The position numbers and the translations under genes are program-made. This document shows positions 7,582 through 16,742 of a DNA stretch of 64,000 bases, piece by piece. The DNA comes from Salinadaptatus halalkaliphilus. GTDB lineage: Archaea > Halobacteriota > Halobacteria > Halobacteriales > Natrialbaceae. The first letter of the stretch is position 1. The number at the start of each line of letters is the position of its first letter. Below the pieces are notes generated by a model. It did no database searches. It saw only the letters and a program-made list of their open reading frames with translations, and was not told where the DNA came from. The stretch is from NCBI RefSeq assembly GCF_006543045.1, contig NZ_RBZW01000021.1, forward strand, positions 372,001 through 436,000, written 5' to 3'.

Positions 7582-9555
7582 GTGAGTACGCGAACGAGTG
7601 CGCTCGATGCAGTCGTCTTCGGTGTCGATATCCAAAGCGGTGACGTCCGCGGCGACGCGCCGTCCTACGCGCTGGTCGTCTACGACGGCGAAGACATCAC
7701 GCGCGACGTCGTCTCCCACCGGAAACTCAGGCGACTGATCGACGACGAGGCGCCGGCGATCGTCGCGACCGACAACATGTACGAACTGGCCGCCGACAAG
7801 GACCAGTTGATCCACTTCCTGGGCTCGCTGCCGACCGGGACGAAACTCGTCCAGGTTACCGGCTCCCAGCAACCCGAGCCCCTCTCTCGCGTCGCGAAAC
7901 GCCACGGCATCCCCTACGGGAAAGATCCGATGCAGGAAGCCGAAGCCGCCGCTCGGCTGGCCGCTCACAACGTCGGCTACGAGGTCTCGGCGTTTACCGA
8001 CACGACCACCGTCAAGGTCTCTCGCGGGCGCTCGACCGGGAGCGGCGGCTGGAGCGAGGACCGCTACACCCGCCGCATCCACGGCTCGGTCAAGAAACGC
8101 GCCCGCGAGGTCGAATCCGAACTCGAGGACGCGAACCTCGCCTTCGAGACGGATATCAGGGAGGCCTACGGCGGCTACGCCAACGCCGTCTTCACCGTCG
8201 AGGCGCGACCGGCCGACCTCCCCGTCTCCCGCAATCGATCCGGCGACGTTCGCGTCGAGATCGAGCGCGAACGCCGGGACGGCATCGAGTTTCAGCCGCT
8301 CGCGAAGCGACGCGATCACGTCGTCGTCGGCATCGACCCCGGGACGACGACCGCCGTCGCCATCGTCTCGCTCGAGGGCGAGGTGTTAGACGTCTGGAGT
8401 TCCCGCACGAGCGACACCGCAGACGTCATCGAATGGATCGTCGAACGCGGACGCCCGATCGTGATCGCGGCCGACGTGACGCCGATGCCCGAGACGGTCG
8501 AAAAATTCCGGCGGAGCTTCGACGCCGCCGGCTGGACGCCCCAGACGGACCTGCCGGTCGACGAGAAACAACATCGCACGCGCGAGCACCCCTACGACGA
8601 CGACCACCAGCGCGACGCGATGGCCGCGGCGCTGTACGCCGCCGACGCCCACGAAAACCAGTTCGACCGCATCGCGGAAAAACTCCCGCCGGGACTCGAC
8701 CGCGGCGAGGTCACCGCTCGCGTCGTCGCCGGCGAGGAAAGCGTCGAGGCCGTCCTCGCCGACCTCGAGAACGACGACGGCGACGACGAAGAATCGACCG
8801 AGCACGAACCCCGCGAACTCACCGACGACGAGCGCCGAATCAAGGACCTCGAGACCCAAGTCGAGCGCCTCCAGTCACACGTCGAGACGCTCGAGGATCG
8901 TCTCGAGGAGAAAGACGACCGAATCGACGAACTCGAGGGCGAACTCGAGAGCGCCCGACGGGAGGAACGCAAGGAAGTCCGGCGGAACCGCGAAGTCACG
9001 CGCTACCGGCGCAAGGCCGAGCGCCTCGAGTACGAACGCGACGAGGCTCGGGAAGAAGTCGAGGCACTCGAGGCGAAAGTCGACCGAATGAAGGCCCTCT
9101 GGAAGCTCGATCACTCGAACTTCAGTGACGTCTCCGCGGAGAAGGAAGGCTTGGTGCCAGTAAAGGTGATCGAGAAGTTCACCAAGGGAGCGATCCGCGA
9201 GGCAGACCAGCAGTACGGCATCGCGCCCGGGGACGTGGTCTACGTGCGGGATGCAAGCGGTGCGGGCCGGTCGACGGCGGATCTGCTCGTGGAGTTCGAA
9301 CCCCGCGTCGTGTTGAAAGACGGTGGACTGTCGGAGATCGCCGACGAGATCCTCTTCGAACACGAGATTCCCGTCGGCCCAGCCGGTGACGTCGCGATGC
9401 AGGAAGTCGACGAACTCGCCGTCGCCCGCGAGGACGACGTCGAAGCCGTCGTCGAGGACTGGCGCGAGCGAGCGACGAAACGCGAACTCGACAAGAAGGC
9501 GGCGATGGTCGACCAGCTCATCAGCGAGCACCGGGCCGGCGACAACGAAGTGTAG
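7582..9555 (+). CDS. DUF460 protein: RNase H-like domain plus coiled coil
   Basis: 657 residues from GTG at 7582. The N-terminal 240 residues form one conserved domain. A RuvC/RNase H-like core begins at about 249 (GIDPGTTTAVAIVS), with further acidic positions in IAADVTP and DDDHQRDAMAAAL that could complete a metal site. A strongly charged E/D/R coiled coil covers about residues 405-515, and a conserved C-terminal region follows (about 520-657). DUF460 proteins are widespread in archaea and are predicted nucleic-acid-related; no function is established to my knowledge. Single-gene unit. Confidence 0.92.
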   Translation: MSTRTSALDAVVFGVDIQSGDVRGDAPSYALVVYDGEDITRDVVSHRKLRRLIDDEAPAIVATDNMYELAADKDQLIHFLGSLPTGTKLVQVTGSQQPEPLSRVAKRHGIPYGKDPMQEAEAAARLAAHNVGYEVSAFTDTTTVKVSRGRSTGSGGWSEDRYTRRIHGSVKKRAREVESELEDANLAFETDIREAYGGYANAVFTVEARPADLPVSRNRSGDVRVEIERERRDGIEFQPLAKRRDHVVVGIDPGTTTAVAIVSLEGEVLDVWSSRTSDTADVIEWIVERGRPIVIAADVTPMPETVEKFRRSFDAAGWTPQTDLPVDEKQHRTREHPYDDDHQRDAMAAALYAADAHENQFDRIAEKLPPGLDRGEVTARVVAGEESVEAVLADLENDDGDDEESTEHEPRELTDDERRIKDLETQVERLQSHVETLEDRLEEKDDRIDELEGELESARREERKEVRRNREVTRYRRKAERLEYERDEAREEVEALEAKVDRMKALWKLDHSNFSDVSAEKEGLVPVKVIEKFTKGAIREADQQYGIAPGDVVYVRDASGAGRSTADLLVEFEPRVVLKDGGLSEIADEILFEHEIPVGPAGDVAMQEVDELAVAREDDVEAVVEDWRERATKRELDKKAAMVDQLISEHRAGDNEV

Positions 9556-9586
9556 TTCCACACGCCACCGCAGGATCGAATCCGTA

Positions 9587-9767
9587 TCAGAACATGCCGA
9601 AACTCTGGAGCATGCCCGACACGAGCGACTTGACGACCAGGCCGAGCCCGGCGATCGCAAGCGCCAGCCCAGCGGCGACGATGAGACTTTCGTAGGCGAT
9701 CAGCGCGATTCCCGCGAGCAAAAGCACGATACCGACGATTCCCAACGGACCGAGGTTGTTCAACATG
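9587..9767 (-). pseudogene. Small two-helix membrane protein gene (DUF7470-like) with a homopolymer frameshift
   Basis: From ATG at 9767 the frame reads MLNNLGPLGIVGIVLL and is then lost in a run of five A (9720-9724 on the plus strand). With four A the protein would continue LAGIALIAYESLIVAAG and on through a second hydrophobic stretch to SFGMF and a stop at 9587-9589. That is 59 residues, typical of a common haloarchaeal two-helix membrane protein. In the downstream frame no ATG or GTG exists before the hydrophobic part, and a TGA closes it upstream. Either a real +1 mutation or an assembly error. Function unknown. Confidence 0.75.
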
Positions 9768-9897
9768 TGCTGGACTCCAGAGGCGAGAAAAATAAACGAC
9801 GTGGTTCACGGGTGAGACGGAGCGTCGCTGTCGATGCTGGCGATTGGCGTCGCGATATCGATAAAGGGTTAAACCACTCGAACCCGAATCACGCGGT

Positions 9898-10188
9898 ATG
9901 AGCGACGACGGCGACGGCGGTCGAAGGAACCTCCGGATGCCCGAAGACGACGAGGTCTTCGCGACCGTCACGGACATGCTCGGGGCGAATCGGGTGAAAG
10001 TACGCTGTGCTGACGGTCAGGAGCGAACCGCACGCATCCCTGGCAAGATGCAAAAGCGCATCTGGATCCGCGAGGACGACGTCGTCCTCGTCTCGCCCTG
10101 GGACTGGCAAGACGAGAAGGCCGACATCACCTGGCGCTACGAGAAGAGCGAAGCTGACCAACTTCGAAACGAAGGCCACATTCAGTAA
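9898..10188 (+). CDS. eif1A: Translation initiation factor aIF-1A
   Basis: 96 residues, the standard archaeal length. The OB-fold S1-like core shows the expected [22 protein letters not shown] and [18 protein letters not shown] blocks. aIF-1A binds the A site of the small ribosomal subunit and aids start-codon selection. Upstream, an AT-rich stretch around 9861-9876 (GATAAAGGGTTAAACC) probably contains the TATA box about 25-30 bases before the ATG, giving a leaderless transcript. Single gene, ahead of a kinase with a 159-bp gap. Confidence 0.97.
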   Translation: MSDDGDGGRRNLRMPEDDEVFATVTDMLGANRVKVRCADGQERTARIPGKMQKRIWIREDDVVLVSPWDWQDEKADITWRYEKSEADQLRNEGHIQ

Positions 10189-10347
10189 CTCGAGTCGATT
10201 TCGGACGGTTGTTTCCGTGGACCGACCCGGTTCGTCGTGATCCTATCGCTCAGTAGGATCTCGAGGTCGTCGTCGGGCAGCCGATCACAACGCCGTGCCA
10301 CAAGAGGGATCACGTTCGGTTGTCTACGTACAGTAGGTCGCTAACGC

Positions 10348-11985
10348 ATGGTCGAATTCTCTGGTGGCGAAATCCAACTCGGTTACCTCTTGGTCTTCGG
10401 TTGCTCCGCGATTCTCTGTTTCGTGAGTGTTCGACGGCTTCGATACATTGAGCACGACGCGACGCGGCGCGGACTCTTCTGGCTGCTGGTGACCAGCGGT
10501 GGCTGGTCGCTGGCCCACGTCGGATACCTTGCGACGTCGTCGCCGCGACTCCAGTACGCGCTGTACGTGAGTGGATTGATCCTCGGCTTCGCCACCGTCG
10601 GCCCGTGGCTCTACTTCTGTTCTGCCTATACAGGGCGGTCGCTACACGCAAACAGGACCGTCCAGGGGATCGCAGTCGGCGTCTTCCTGACGGTGGCCGC
10701 AGTAAAGGTGACGAACCCGCTACACGACCGCTATTTTACCACCGAGCTGACCGCGACGCCGTTCGTCTACCTCCAGATTCATCATCAGCCACTCCACTGG
10801 ATCGTGATGGCGCTGGCGTACGCGCTCGCGTTCGTCGGAATTTTCATGCTGTTCGAGCTGTTCGTCCGGGTGAGTTCCGATTCGCGACCGCTTGCCGTCC
10901 TCGTCGCACTCACCGGCGTGCCGGTGATATTCGACGCTCTCGGTGTGGTTTCGATGCCGCTGCTCGATATCACTCACTCGCCACTCGGCGTCGCCGCCTT
11001 CGCGGTCGGCGTCTGTTTCGTCTATCTCGAGCGCTTCCAGCTCGTGCGAGCGACCGGGGAAAGCGACAATCCCGTCGTGATTCTCGACGACGACGACCGA
11101 CTCAGAGAGGCAAACAGACGCGCTCGAGGGTTGTTTCCGGCGCTCGAGGGCGGCGTCGGCGAGCCGTTCGCCGAGCTCCTTCCGGGGGTCGCGGCGACGA
11201 TGGAGTCGCCCGATCCGCTCCTCGATATCGAGGTGAACGGCCGGACCCGGTACTACGATATCTCGTCGAATCCGTTTTCGACGGATCGAACGCGTCTCGG
11301 CCGAACGATACTTTTTCGAGACATTACACACCGAGAACAGTATCGACAACGGCTGGAACGACAGAACGACCAGCTCGAGCAGTTCGCGAGCATCGTCTCG
11401 CACGATCTCAGAAATCCGTTGACGGTTGCCAAGGGACGGACCGAACTCGCACTCGAAGAAGACGACACCGACCACCTCGACGGCGTCGTCGAGGCACACG
11501 ACCGCATGGAGGGGCTCATCGACGACATCCTGACACTAGCCCGAAAGGGAACGGCCATCGACGAGACGAAACGGGTCGACCTCGCGGTGATCGCGACCCA
11601 ATCGTGGGAGATGATCGCGACCGAGGCGGCGACGCTCGTGCTCGCGACCGACAGCGGCCCCATCCTCGAGGCGGATCCGGAACGACTCCAGCAACTGTTC
11701 GAGAACCTGTTTCGAAACGCGTTGGAACACGGTGGCCACGATGTCACGGTCACGGTCGGCGAACTCGCCGACGCGGATGGGTTTTACGTCGAGGACGACG
11801 GCCAGGGCATTCCAGCCGAGAGCCAGGCGGGGGTCTTTCAGGCCGGCTATACGACATCTCCGGACGGAACCGGATTCGGGCTGGCGATCGTCGAGGAGAT
11901 CGTCGCCGGCCACGACTGGGAGATTCAGGTGACCGACGGCCGCGACGGCGGTGCTCGGTTCGAGATCACGACCGGGGACGATTGA
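10348..11985 (+). CDS. Membrane histidine kinase with N-terminal 7TM sensor region
   Basis: 545 residues. Seven hydrophobic segments fill about residues 1-225, matching the histidine-kinase N-terminal 7TM sensor type. A PAS-like region (about 235-325) follows and ends in FRDITHREQYR. The phosphoacceptor motif SHDLRNPL has its His at residue 352. The HATPase domain shows the N box (LFENLFRNALEHGG), DDGQGIP and GTGFGLAI. No receiver or adjacent response regulator was seen, so the partner is encoded elsewhere. The linker LERQNDQLEQFASIVSHD is very like that of the kinases at 60.5-64 kb. An intergenic palindromic repeat starts 2 bp after its stop codon. Confidence 0.94.
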   Translation: MVEFSGGEIQLGYLLVFGCSAILCFVSVRRLRYIEHDATRRGLFWLLVTSGGWSLAHVGYLATSSPRLQYALYVSGLILGFATVGPWLYFCSAYTGRSLHANRTVQGIAVGVFLTVAAVKVTNPLHDRYFTTELTATPFVYLQIHHQPLHWIVMALAYALAFVGIFMLFELFVRVSSDSRPLAVLVALTGVPVIFDALGVVSMPLLDITHSPLGVAAFAVGVCFVYLERFQLVRATGESDNPVVILDDDDRLREANRRARGLFPALEGGVGEPFAELLPGVAATMESPDPLLDIEVNGRTRYYDISSNPFSTDRTRLGRTILFRDITHREQYRQRLERQNDQLEQFASIVSHDLRNPLTVAKGRTELALEEDDTDHLDGVVEAHDRMEGLIDDILTLARKGTAIDETKRVDLAVIATQSWEMIATEAATLVLATDSGPILEADPERLQQLFENLFRNALEHGGHDVTVTVGELADADGFYVEDDGQGIPAESQAGVFQAGYTTSPDGTGFGLAIVEEIVAGHDWEIQVTDGRDGGARFEITTGDD

Positions 11986-11986
11986 G

Positions 11987-12065
11987 ACGGTTTACTGTAA
12001 GTCGTTACCGCCGAAACCGCAGACGGGTCGCGGTTTCGCCGGCAAATCGTTACAGCAATCCGTAT
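11987..12065. repeat. Intergenic palindromic element, full copy
   Basis: Outer arms ACGGTTTACTGTAA (11987-12000) and TTACAGCAATCCGT (12050-12063) pair at 12 of 14 positions when one is inverted. An inner stem GCCGAAACCGC / GCGGTTTCGCC surrounds a short loop. Same design as the element at 60397-60477. It starts 2 bp after the kinase stop and lies between convergent genes, so it may also end transcription from both sides. Confidence 0.8.
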
Positions 12066-12109
12066 GAGACGAATTGCCGTACCGTGTTCCGGAACGACTA
12101 CAGGACTGC

Positions 12110-13222
12110 TCACAGTCCGGCGACGTCTTCGATGGCGTCGGTCAACGCCCGAATCGACTCGAGGTCGTGTTCGCCCATGTGGCCGATACGGAAGGTTGTC
12201 TCGCCGAGTTGCGAGCCGTAGCCGTTCGAAAAGACCATGTCGTACTCCTCGTCGACGGTCGCGATGGTTTCGGCGACGTCGATCCCCTGGGTGTTCTCGA
12301 TGCAGGCCACCGTCTGGGATTCGTACCCTTCTTCGGGGAACATGTCGAAGTGCTGGTGAGCCCACTCGCGGGTGTACTCGGCCATCTCGCGGTGGCGCTG
12401 ATCCCGGGCGTCGTGGCCCTCTTCGAGCATGTACTTCATCTGCTTGTGGTAGGCCAGCATGATCGGAATCGCGGGCGTCGAGTGGGTCTGGCCTTTCCGG
12501 TCGTAGTAGTCGAGCGTCCGCTGGAACCCACCGTACCACGAGGCCGAGTCGGAGTCGAGTTCGCGTTCGTAGGCCTCGTCGCTGACGACACAGACCGCTA
12601 ACCCGGGTGGCATGGCGAAGGCCTTCTGGGTCGATGCGAAGATGACGTCGATGTCGTGTTCGTCGATGTCGACGTAATCCCCGCCCAACGCGGAGACGGC
12701 GTCGACGACGAAGTACGTGTCGGGGTAGTCGGCGACGACATCACCGATCTCCTCGATAGGGTTGCGGACCCCAGTCGAGGACTCGTTCATGACGGTTGCG
12801 ACGACGTCGTAGTGCGTGTCACTCGATTCGAGCGCGTCGCGGATGTCTTCGGGCTTGATCGCCTGGCCCCACTCGTACTCGAGGCGGTCGACGGTTTTGC
12901 CGAGGCGTTCGGCGACGTTAGCGTGGCGTTCGCTGAAGCTGCCACAGGTCGGAACGAGGATATTCTCGTCGACGAGATTGAGCGTCGAGGCCTCCCAGAA
13001 CTCGGTCCCCGACCCCGTCAGCACGATGACCTCGTTGTCGGTGCCGAGAAACGCCTTCGTGTCCTCGACGATGGTCGTATACAGGTCCGTCATGCGGTCC
13101 ATGCGGTGGCCGAACATCGGCTCGCACATCGCCTCGATAACGTCGTCGCGGACCTCGGTCGGCCCCGGAATATACAGCGTCTTGTCGGGATAGTCGTCGT
13201 TGTATTCGCGTTTGTTGGTCAC
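12110..13222 (-). CDS. Class V PLP aminotransferase (alanine-glyoxylate / serine-pyruvate type)
   Basis: 370 residues from the GTG at 13222 (VTNKREYNDDYPDK). This start fits haloarchaeal homologues; the frame runs 22 codons further upstream without family features. It has the class V fold: TLYIPGPTEVR at the start, the substrate and phosphate region VLTGSGTEFWEAS, DAVSALGGDYVDID, and the PLP lysine in STQKAFAMPPG. The family moves amino groups between alanine or serine and glyoxylate or pyruvate; the precise pair cannot be told from sequence. Single gene, convergent with the upstream kinase and separated from it by the palindromic repeat. Confidence 0.93.
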   Translation of the reverse strand: MTNKREYNDDYPDKTLYIPGPTEVRDDVIEAMCEPMFGHRMDRMTDLYTTIVEDTKAFLGTDNEVIVLTGSGTEFWEASTLNLVDENILVPTCGSFSERHANVAERLGKTVDRLEYEWGQAIKPEDIRDALESSDTHYDVVATVMNESSTGVRNPIEEIGDVVADYPDTYFVVDAVSALGGDYVDIDEHDIDVIFASTQKAFAMPPGLAVCVVSDEAYERELDSDSASWYGGFQRTLDYYDRKGQTHSTPAIPIMLAYHKQMKYMLEEGHDARDQRHREMAEYTREWAHQHFDMFPEEGYESQTVACIENTQGIDVAETIATVDEEYDMVFSNGYGSQLGETTFRIGHMGEHDLESIRALTDAIEDVAGL

Positions 13223-13392
13223 GCAAACCACCGGATACGGTCCACTGCGTCGCGAGGCGGTATGGTACTTTTGATGCCCGGACGCCACGGGACGACGATC
13301 GATCGAAACACGGCAGTGAAACGGCCGATGTCGGGATATCGAACCCTCGAGCCTACGGCTACTCGAGAGCGAAAACGGGAAAGAGAGAGACG

Positions 13393-13896
13393 TTATTCGA
13401 CCTGCAGTTCGCCGACCATCGTCGTTTCATGGGGATCACAGACGTATTCGGCCATCTCGGCAGTAGCGGTGAACTCGAGGAACTGGTCGTCGGGCTCTGC
13501 GTCCTGCACTTCGTCGGTCTCGTAGTCGTCGACGACGTCGCCGCCATCGTCACGAATCTCAATGTTGTGTCGGCCGCCGTCGCCTTCTGGCCAGCCGATC
13601 TCGTAGTCCTCGCCGTCCTCGAGGATGAGCGTCGGATTCTCTTCACCCTCGATATCGCTCGGTGCGATACCCTCCCAGCCGGTCGTCTCGGCGAGAAGTT
13701 CGATCGTCGTTCCGGGCTCGATGTCGACGCCACCCGCGGCATCGCCGTTGCCGTCGTCGTCACCGTTGCCGTTGCCGTTGCCGTTGCCATTGCCGTTACC
13801 GTCGTCGTCGCTACAGCCGGCAACCAGGGCGGTCGCAGCGGCTGCACCGGTGAGCTTCATGGCGCTCCGACGCGAAATCGCGTTGTCTCGTGTCAT
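13393..13896 (-). CDS. Cupredoxin (halocyanin-like) Tat lipoprotein
   Basis: 167 residues from ATG at 13896. The signal peptide has twin arginines (ISRRSAMKLTG) and a lipobox (LVAGC), so the protein is Tat-exported and lipid-anchored. A spacer of Gly-Asn repeats and acidic residues follows. The C-terminal cupredoxin domain carries copper ligands: the His in RHNIEI and, near the end, Cys-His-Met in CDPHETTM. This arrangement is a type 1 blue copper site. Halocyanins carry electrons at the outer membrane face. The frame extends 23 codons upstream but lacks signal-peptide logic there. Confidence 0.9.
   Translation of the reverse strand: MTRDNAISRRSAMKLTGAAAATALVAGCSDDDGNGNGNGNGNGNGDDDGNGDAAGGVDIEPGTTIELLAETTGWEGIAPSDIEGEENPTLILEDGEDYEIGWPEGDGGRHNIEIRDDGGDVVDDYETDEVQDAEPDDQFLEFTATAEMAEYVCDPHETTMVGELQVE
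13761..13803. repeat. Hexanucleotide repeat coding for a Gly-Asn spacer
   Basis: About six copies of a 6-bp unit (GTTGCC on the plus strand, with small variations) lie inside the cupredoxin gene and encode the alternating Gly-Asn spacer. The repeat is in frame, so slippage would change spacer length by two residues at a time without breaking the protein. Confidence 0.85.
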
Positions 13897-14003
13897 CGAA
13901 CAGTCGTAGGTATCGGGGACATAAAAATTGATATCCTCTGGTTGTCCGTCGGCATGTGGTTGCATACCACGAATTATGAGGATTTGCGTGGGTCAAGAAC
14001 TGA

Positions 14004-15344
14004 TCACGCGTCGGGATCACCAGCCTCGACACGATTGTCGTGACCGATCGAGAGTCGCACGAACGCGGGGATCGCGACGAGAGCGATCGCGATCTCGAGG
14101 CCCCCGACGACGAGAAAGGCCAGATCGAAGCCGTAGCGGCCAGCGACGGTCGCGCCGACGAGAAAGCCACCGAGGAAGCCGAGACTGCCAGCGAGGTTGA
14201 AGCCGGCCATCGCGATCCCGCGTTCGCGTTCGTCGGCGATGTCTGTCACGAGCGCCATCGTCGCCGGAGCGACGAGCGATCCGAGAACGCCAACGGCGAC
14301 CATCGCAACGGCAGCACTCGGAACCGTCGGTGCCGCGCCGACGGCGAGGATACCGCCGCCATAGCAGATCGAGCCGACGACGATCGGCGCGGTGCGACCG
14401 ATCCGATCCGAGAGCATCCCCATGGGATACTGCAGCAGGGCGAAGGGAGCGAAGAAACACGCGAGCAAGAGGCCGGTCGTCCCCGCGTCGATCTCGAACG
14501 TCGACTGGAAGTACAGCGTCCCTGTCAGTGCGAAGAAGCCGGCCGTCATTCGGTCGACGAAGCCGAAGGCGTAGGGGATCGACAGCGTCGGCCGTCGTCT
14601 GACGCCCTCGAGCAGCGCCCGAGCAGTTCGACTGCCCGACGACGGCTTGTCGCTCACCGTCGTAACGAGTCCGCCGACACAGACGAGCAGGCCGGCGGCC
14701 ACGACGAGAGGGGCGAGCGGATCGACATCCGTCAACTGGCCGCCGATCGGTGCGCCCAGGGCGGCGCCGAGTCCAATAGCGATACCGGCCGCGCCCATGT
14801 TGCGACCGTGCCCGCCTTCGAGGTCCATCAGCATCGTCATCGTCAGCGAAAGCGCGCCGATGATCGTCGCACCCTGGACCACCCGGAGGAGGAGGACGCC
14901 CTCGAAGGAGATCGAGCCGATCGTGGGTACGAGTGCGAGGACTGCGTAGCCGGCGGCGCTCGCGAGCGCACCGAGAACGATAAACGGCGTTCGACGGCCG
15001 GTAACGTCGGAGACGATACCCCAGACGCCGACGAAGACGACGGAGGCAGCGAACTCGGCGACGAGGAACCACATCCCCGCATCGAGCGTCGTCGTCGTCA
15101 GCGCGGAATCGGACGCATCGGCGCCCAGCGTCTCGACGAGGGTCCCGATACCCGGATAAAGCAACAGCTGAGAAAAGAGCACGGCGAAGACGACCGTGGC
15201 GAGGACGAGCCGATCACGGTCTCTCGGTTGCACGATCCGGCGTAGGGCCCCCACCCCTATGAACTCGTTCGTCTCGAACGGGACGTGGCAACTGTAGACG
15301 AGGCCATCCACAGCCGTACCGTCCGTGTCGTGTGTGAACGACAT
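14004..15344 (-). CDS. MFS transporter
   Basis: 446 residues with about 12 membrane helices. The major facilitator motif A-like loop DVTGRRTPF lies between helices 2 and 3 and DRIGRTAPI in the second half. The C-terminal half has GSLVAPATMALVTDIADERERG. The substrate is not evident; drug-efflux-type carriers look most similar. The start is uncertain: the long form begins at 15344, but its first 30 residues are hydrophilic, and GTG at 15254 (VGALRRIVQPRDRDR) is a plausible alternative just ahead of helix 1. Divergent from metY, 66 bp apart in the long form. Confidence 0.88.
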   Translation of the reverse strand: MSFTHDTDGTAVDGLVYSCHVPFETNEFIGVGALRRIVQPRDRDRLVLATVVFAVLFSQLLLYPGIGTLVETLGADASDSALTTTTLDAGMWFLVAEFAASVVFVGVWGIVSDVTGRRTPFIVLGALASAAGYAVLALVPTIGSISFEGVLLLRVVQGATIIGALSLTMTMLMDLEGGHGRNMGAAGIAIGLGAALGAPIGGQLTDVDPLAPLVVAAGLLVCVGGLVTTVSDKPSSGSRTARALLEGVRRRPTLSIPYAFGFVDRMTAGFFALTGTLYFQSTFEIDAGTTGLLLACFFAPFALLQYPMGMLSDRIGRTAPIVVGSICYGGGILAVGAAPTVPSAAVAMVAVGVLGSLVAPATMALVTDIADERERGIAMAGFNLAGSLGFLGGFLVGATVAGRYGFDLAFLVVGGLEIAIALVAIPAFVRLSIGHDNRVEAGDPDA

Positions 15345-15410
15345 CGAATCGATTGCGGTTTTTGCCGTTACTGAGACGCATATGAGCGTGCAGCAGTATG
15401 CATACTAAAC

Positions 15411-16742
15411 ATGAGTGACGACGTGAGCGACGGGGCGGACAACGCCGAGCGCGGGCTCGGAACGCGAAGCGTTCACGCCGGACAGGAACCCGATCCGGAG
15501 ACGGGTGCGGTCGCGCCGCCGATCTACCAGACGACCTCCTACGTCTTCGACGACGCCGAGACGGCCGCCGACCGCTACGCCCTCGAAGACGACGGCTACA
15601 TCTACTCGCGTATCGCCAACCCGACCGTACGAACCCTCGAGAAGCGCCTCGCCGACCTCGAGGGCGGAGCGGACGCGGTCGCGACGGCAAGCGGGATGGC
15701 GGCGCTCGATTCGGCCGTGTTGATCCTCGCCGAGGCGGGCGACAACGTCGTCTGTTCGACCGACACCTACGGCGGAACGACCGCTTACTTCTCGAAGACG
15801 GCCTCCCGGCGAAACATCGAACCGAAATTCGTGCCGACGCTCGAGTACGAGGCCTACGAGGAGGCCATCGACGAAGACACCGCGTTCGTCCACGTCGAGA
15901 CGATCGGCAACCCCTCGCTCGTGACGCCCGACTTCGAGCGCGTCGCCGAGATCGCCCACGACAACGGCGTTCCCCTCGTCGTCGACAACACGTTCGCGAC
16001 GCCCGCGCTGTGTCGCCCGCTCGAGCACGGCGCGGACGTCGTCTGGGAGTCGACGACCAAGTGGCTCCACGGCTCGGGCACGACCGTCGGTGGCGTCCTC
16101 GTCGACGGCGGATCCTTCCCCTGGGGCGAATACGGCTACGAGGAGATCGCCGGCCAGAACCACGCCTACCACGACGTGGACTTCTCGCGTGACTTCAGCG
16201 AGGCACCGCTGGCTGCGACCGCCCGATTCCGGTCGCTGCGCAGCCTCGGCAACCAGCAGTCGCCGTTCGACGCCTGGCACACGCTCCAGGGACTCGAGTC
16301 GATGCCCCTGCGCGTCGAGAAACACTGCGAGAACGCCGCCATCGTCGCCGAGTACCTCGCCGACCACGACGATGTCGCCTGGGTCACCCAGCCCAGCCTC
16401 GAGAGTCACCCGACTCACGACAACGCCTCGCGATATCTCGCGGATTACGGCGGCATGGTCGCGTTCGGCCTCGAGAGCGGTTACGAGGGCGGCAAGCGTT
16501 TCTGCGAGCGCGTCCAACTGGCCTCGTTTCTCGCCAACATCGGCGACGCGAAGACGCTCGTCATCCACCCCGCGAGCACGACCCACGGCCAGTTGACCCC
16601 CGCAGAACGCGAGGAGGCCGGCGTCACCGAGGATCTCGTGCGGATGTCGGTCGGTATCGAGGATCCCGAAGACATTCTGGCCGACCTCGAGCAGGCGATC
16701 GAGGGGGCGACGCGAGCGTGTCGAGCGGAGGAACCCACATGA
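15411..16742 (+). CDS. metY: O-acetylhomoserine sulfhydrylase (aminocarboxypropyltransferase)
   Basis: 443 residues, a Cys/Met-metabolism PLP enzyme. Recognised blocks are [20 protein letters not shown], the [10 protein letters not shown] motif, [23 protein letters not shown] and the PLP-lysine region [16 protein letters not shown]. MetY makes homocysteine from O-acetylhomoserine and sulfide. Its stop overlaps the ATG of metX by 4 bases (ATGA), and metX supplies the substrate, so the two form a compact two-step route to homocysteine. A cystathionine-type role is less likely given this linkage and the length. Confidence 0.94.
   Translation: MSDDVSDGADNAERGLGTRSVHAGQEPDPETGAVAPPIYQTTSYVFDDAETAADRYALEDDGYIYSRIANPTVRTLEKRLADLEGGADAVATASGMAALDSAVLILAEAGDNVVCSTDTYGGTTAYFSKTASRRNIEPKFVPTLEYEAYEEAIDEDTAFVHVETIGNPSLVTPDFERVAEIAHDNGVPLVVDNTFATPALCRPLEHGADVVWESTTKWLHGSGTTVGGVLVDGGSFPWGEYGYEEIAGQNHAYHDVDFSRDFSEAPLAATARFRSLRSLGNQQSPFDAWHTLQGLESMPLRVEKHCENAAIVAEYLADHDDVAWVTQPSLESHPTHDNASRYLADYGGMVAFGLESGYEGGKRFCERVQLASFLANIGDAKTLVIHPASTTHGQLTPAEREEAGVTEDLVRMSVGIEDPEDILADLEQAIEGATRACRAEEPT

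Noticed and set aside
13340-13368. Palindrome CTCGAG...CTCGAG before the aminotransferase
   Set aside because: CTCGAG is extremely common in this genome because of Leu-Glu/Ser-Ser codons, so two copies close together carry little weight.
13744-13806. Short direct repeats considered as a CRISPR-like array
   Set aside because: The unit is 6 bp, without spacers, and lies in frame inside a coding sequence.
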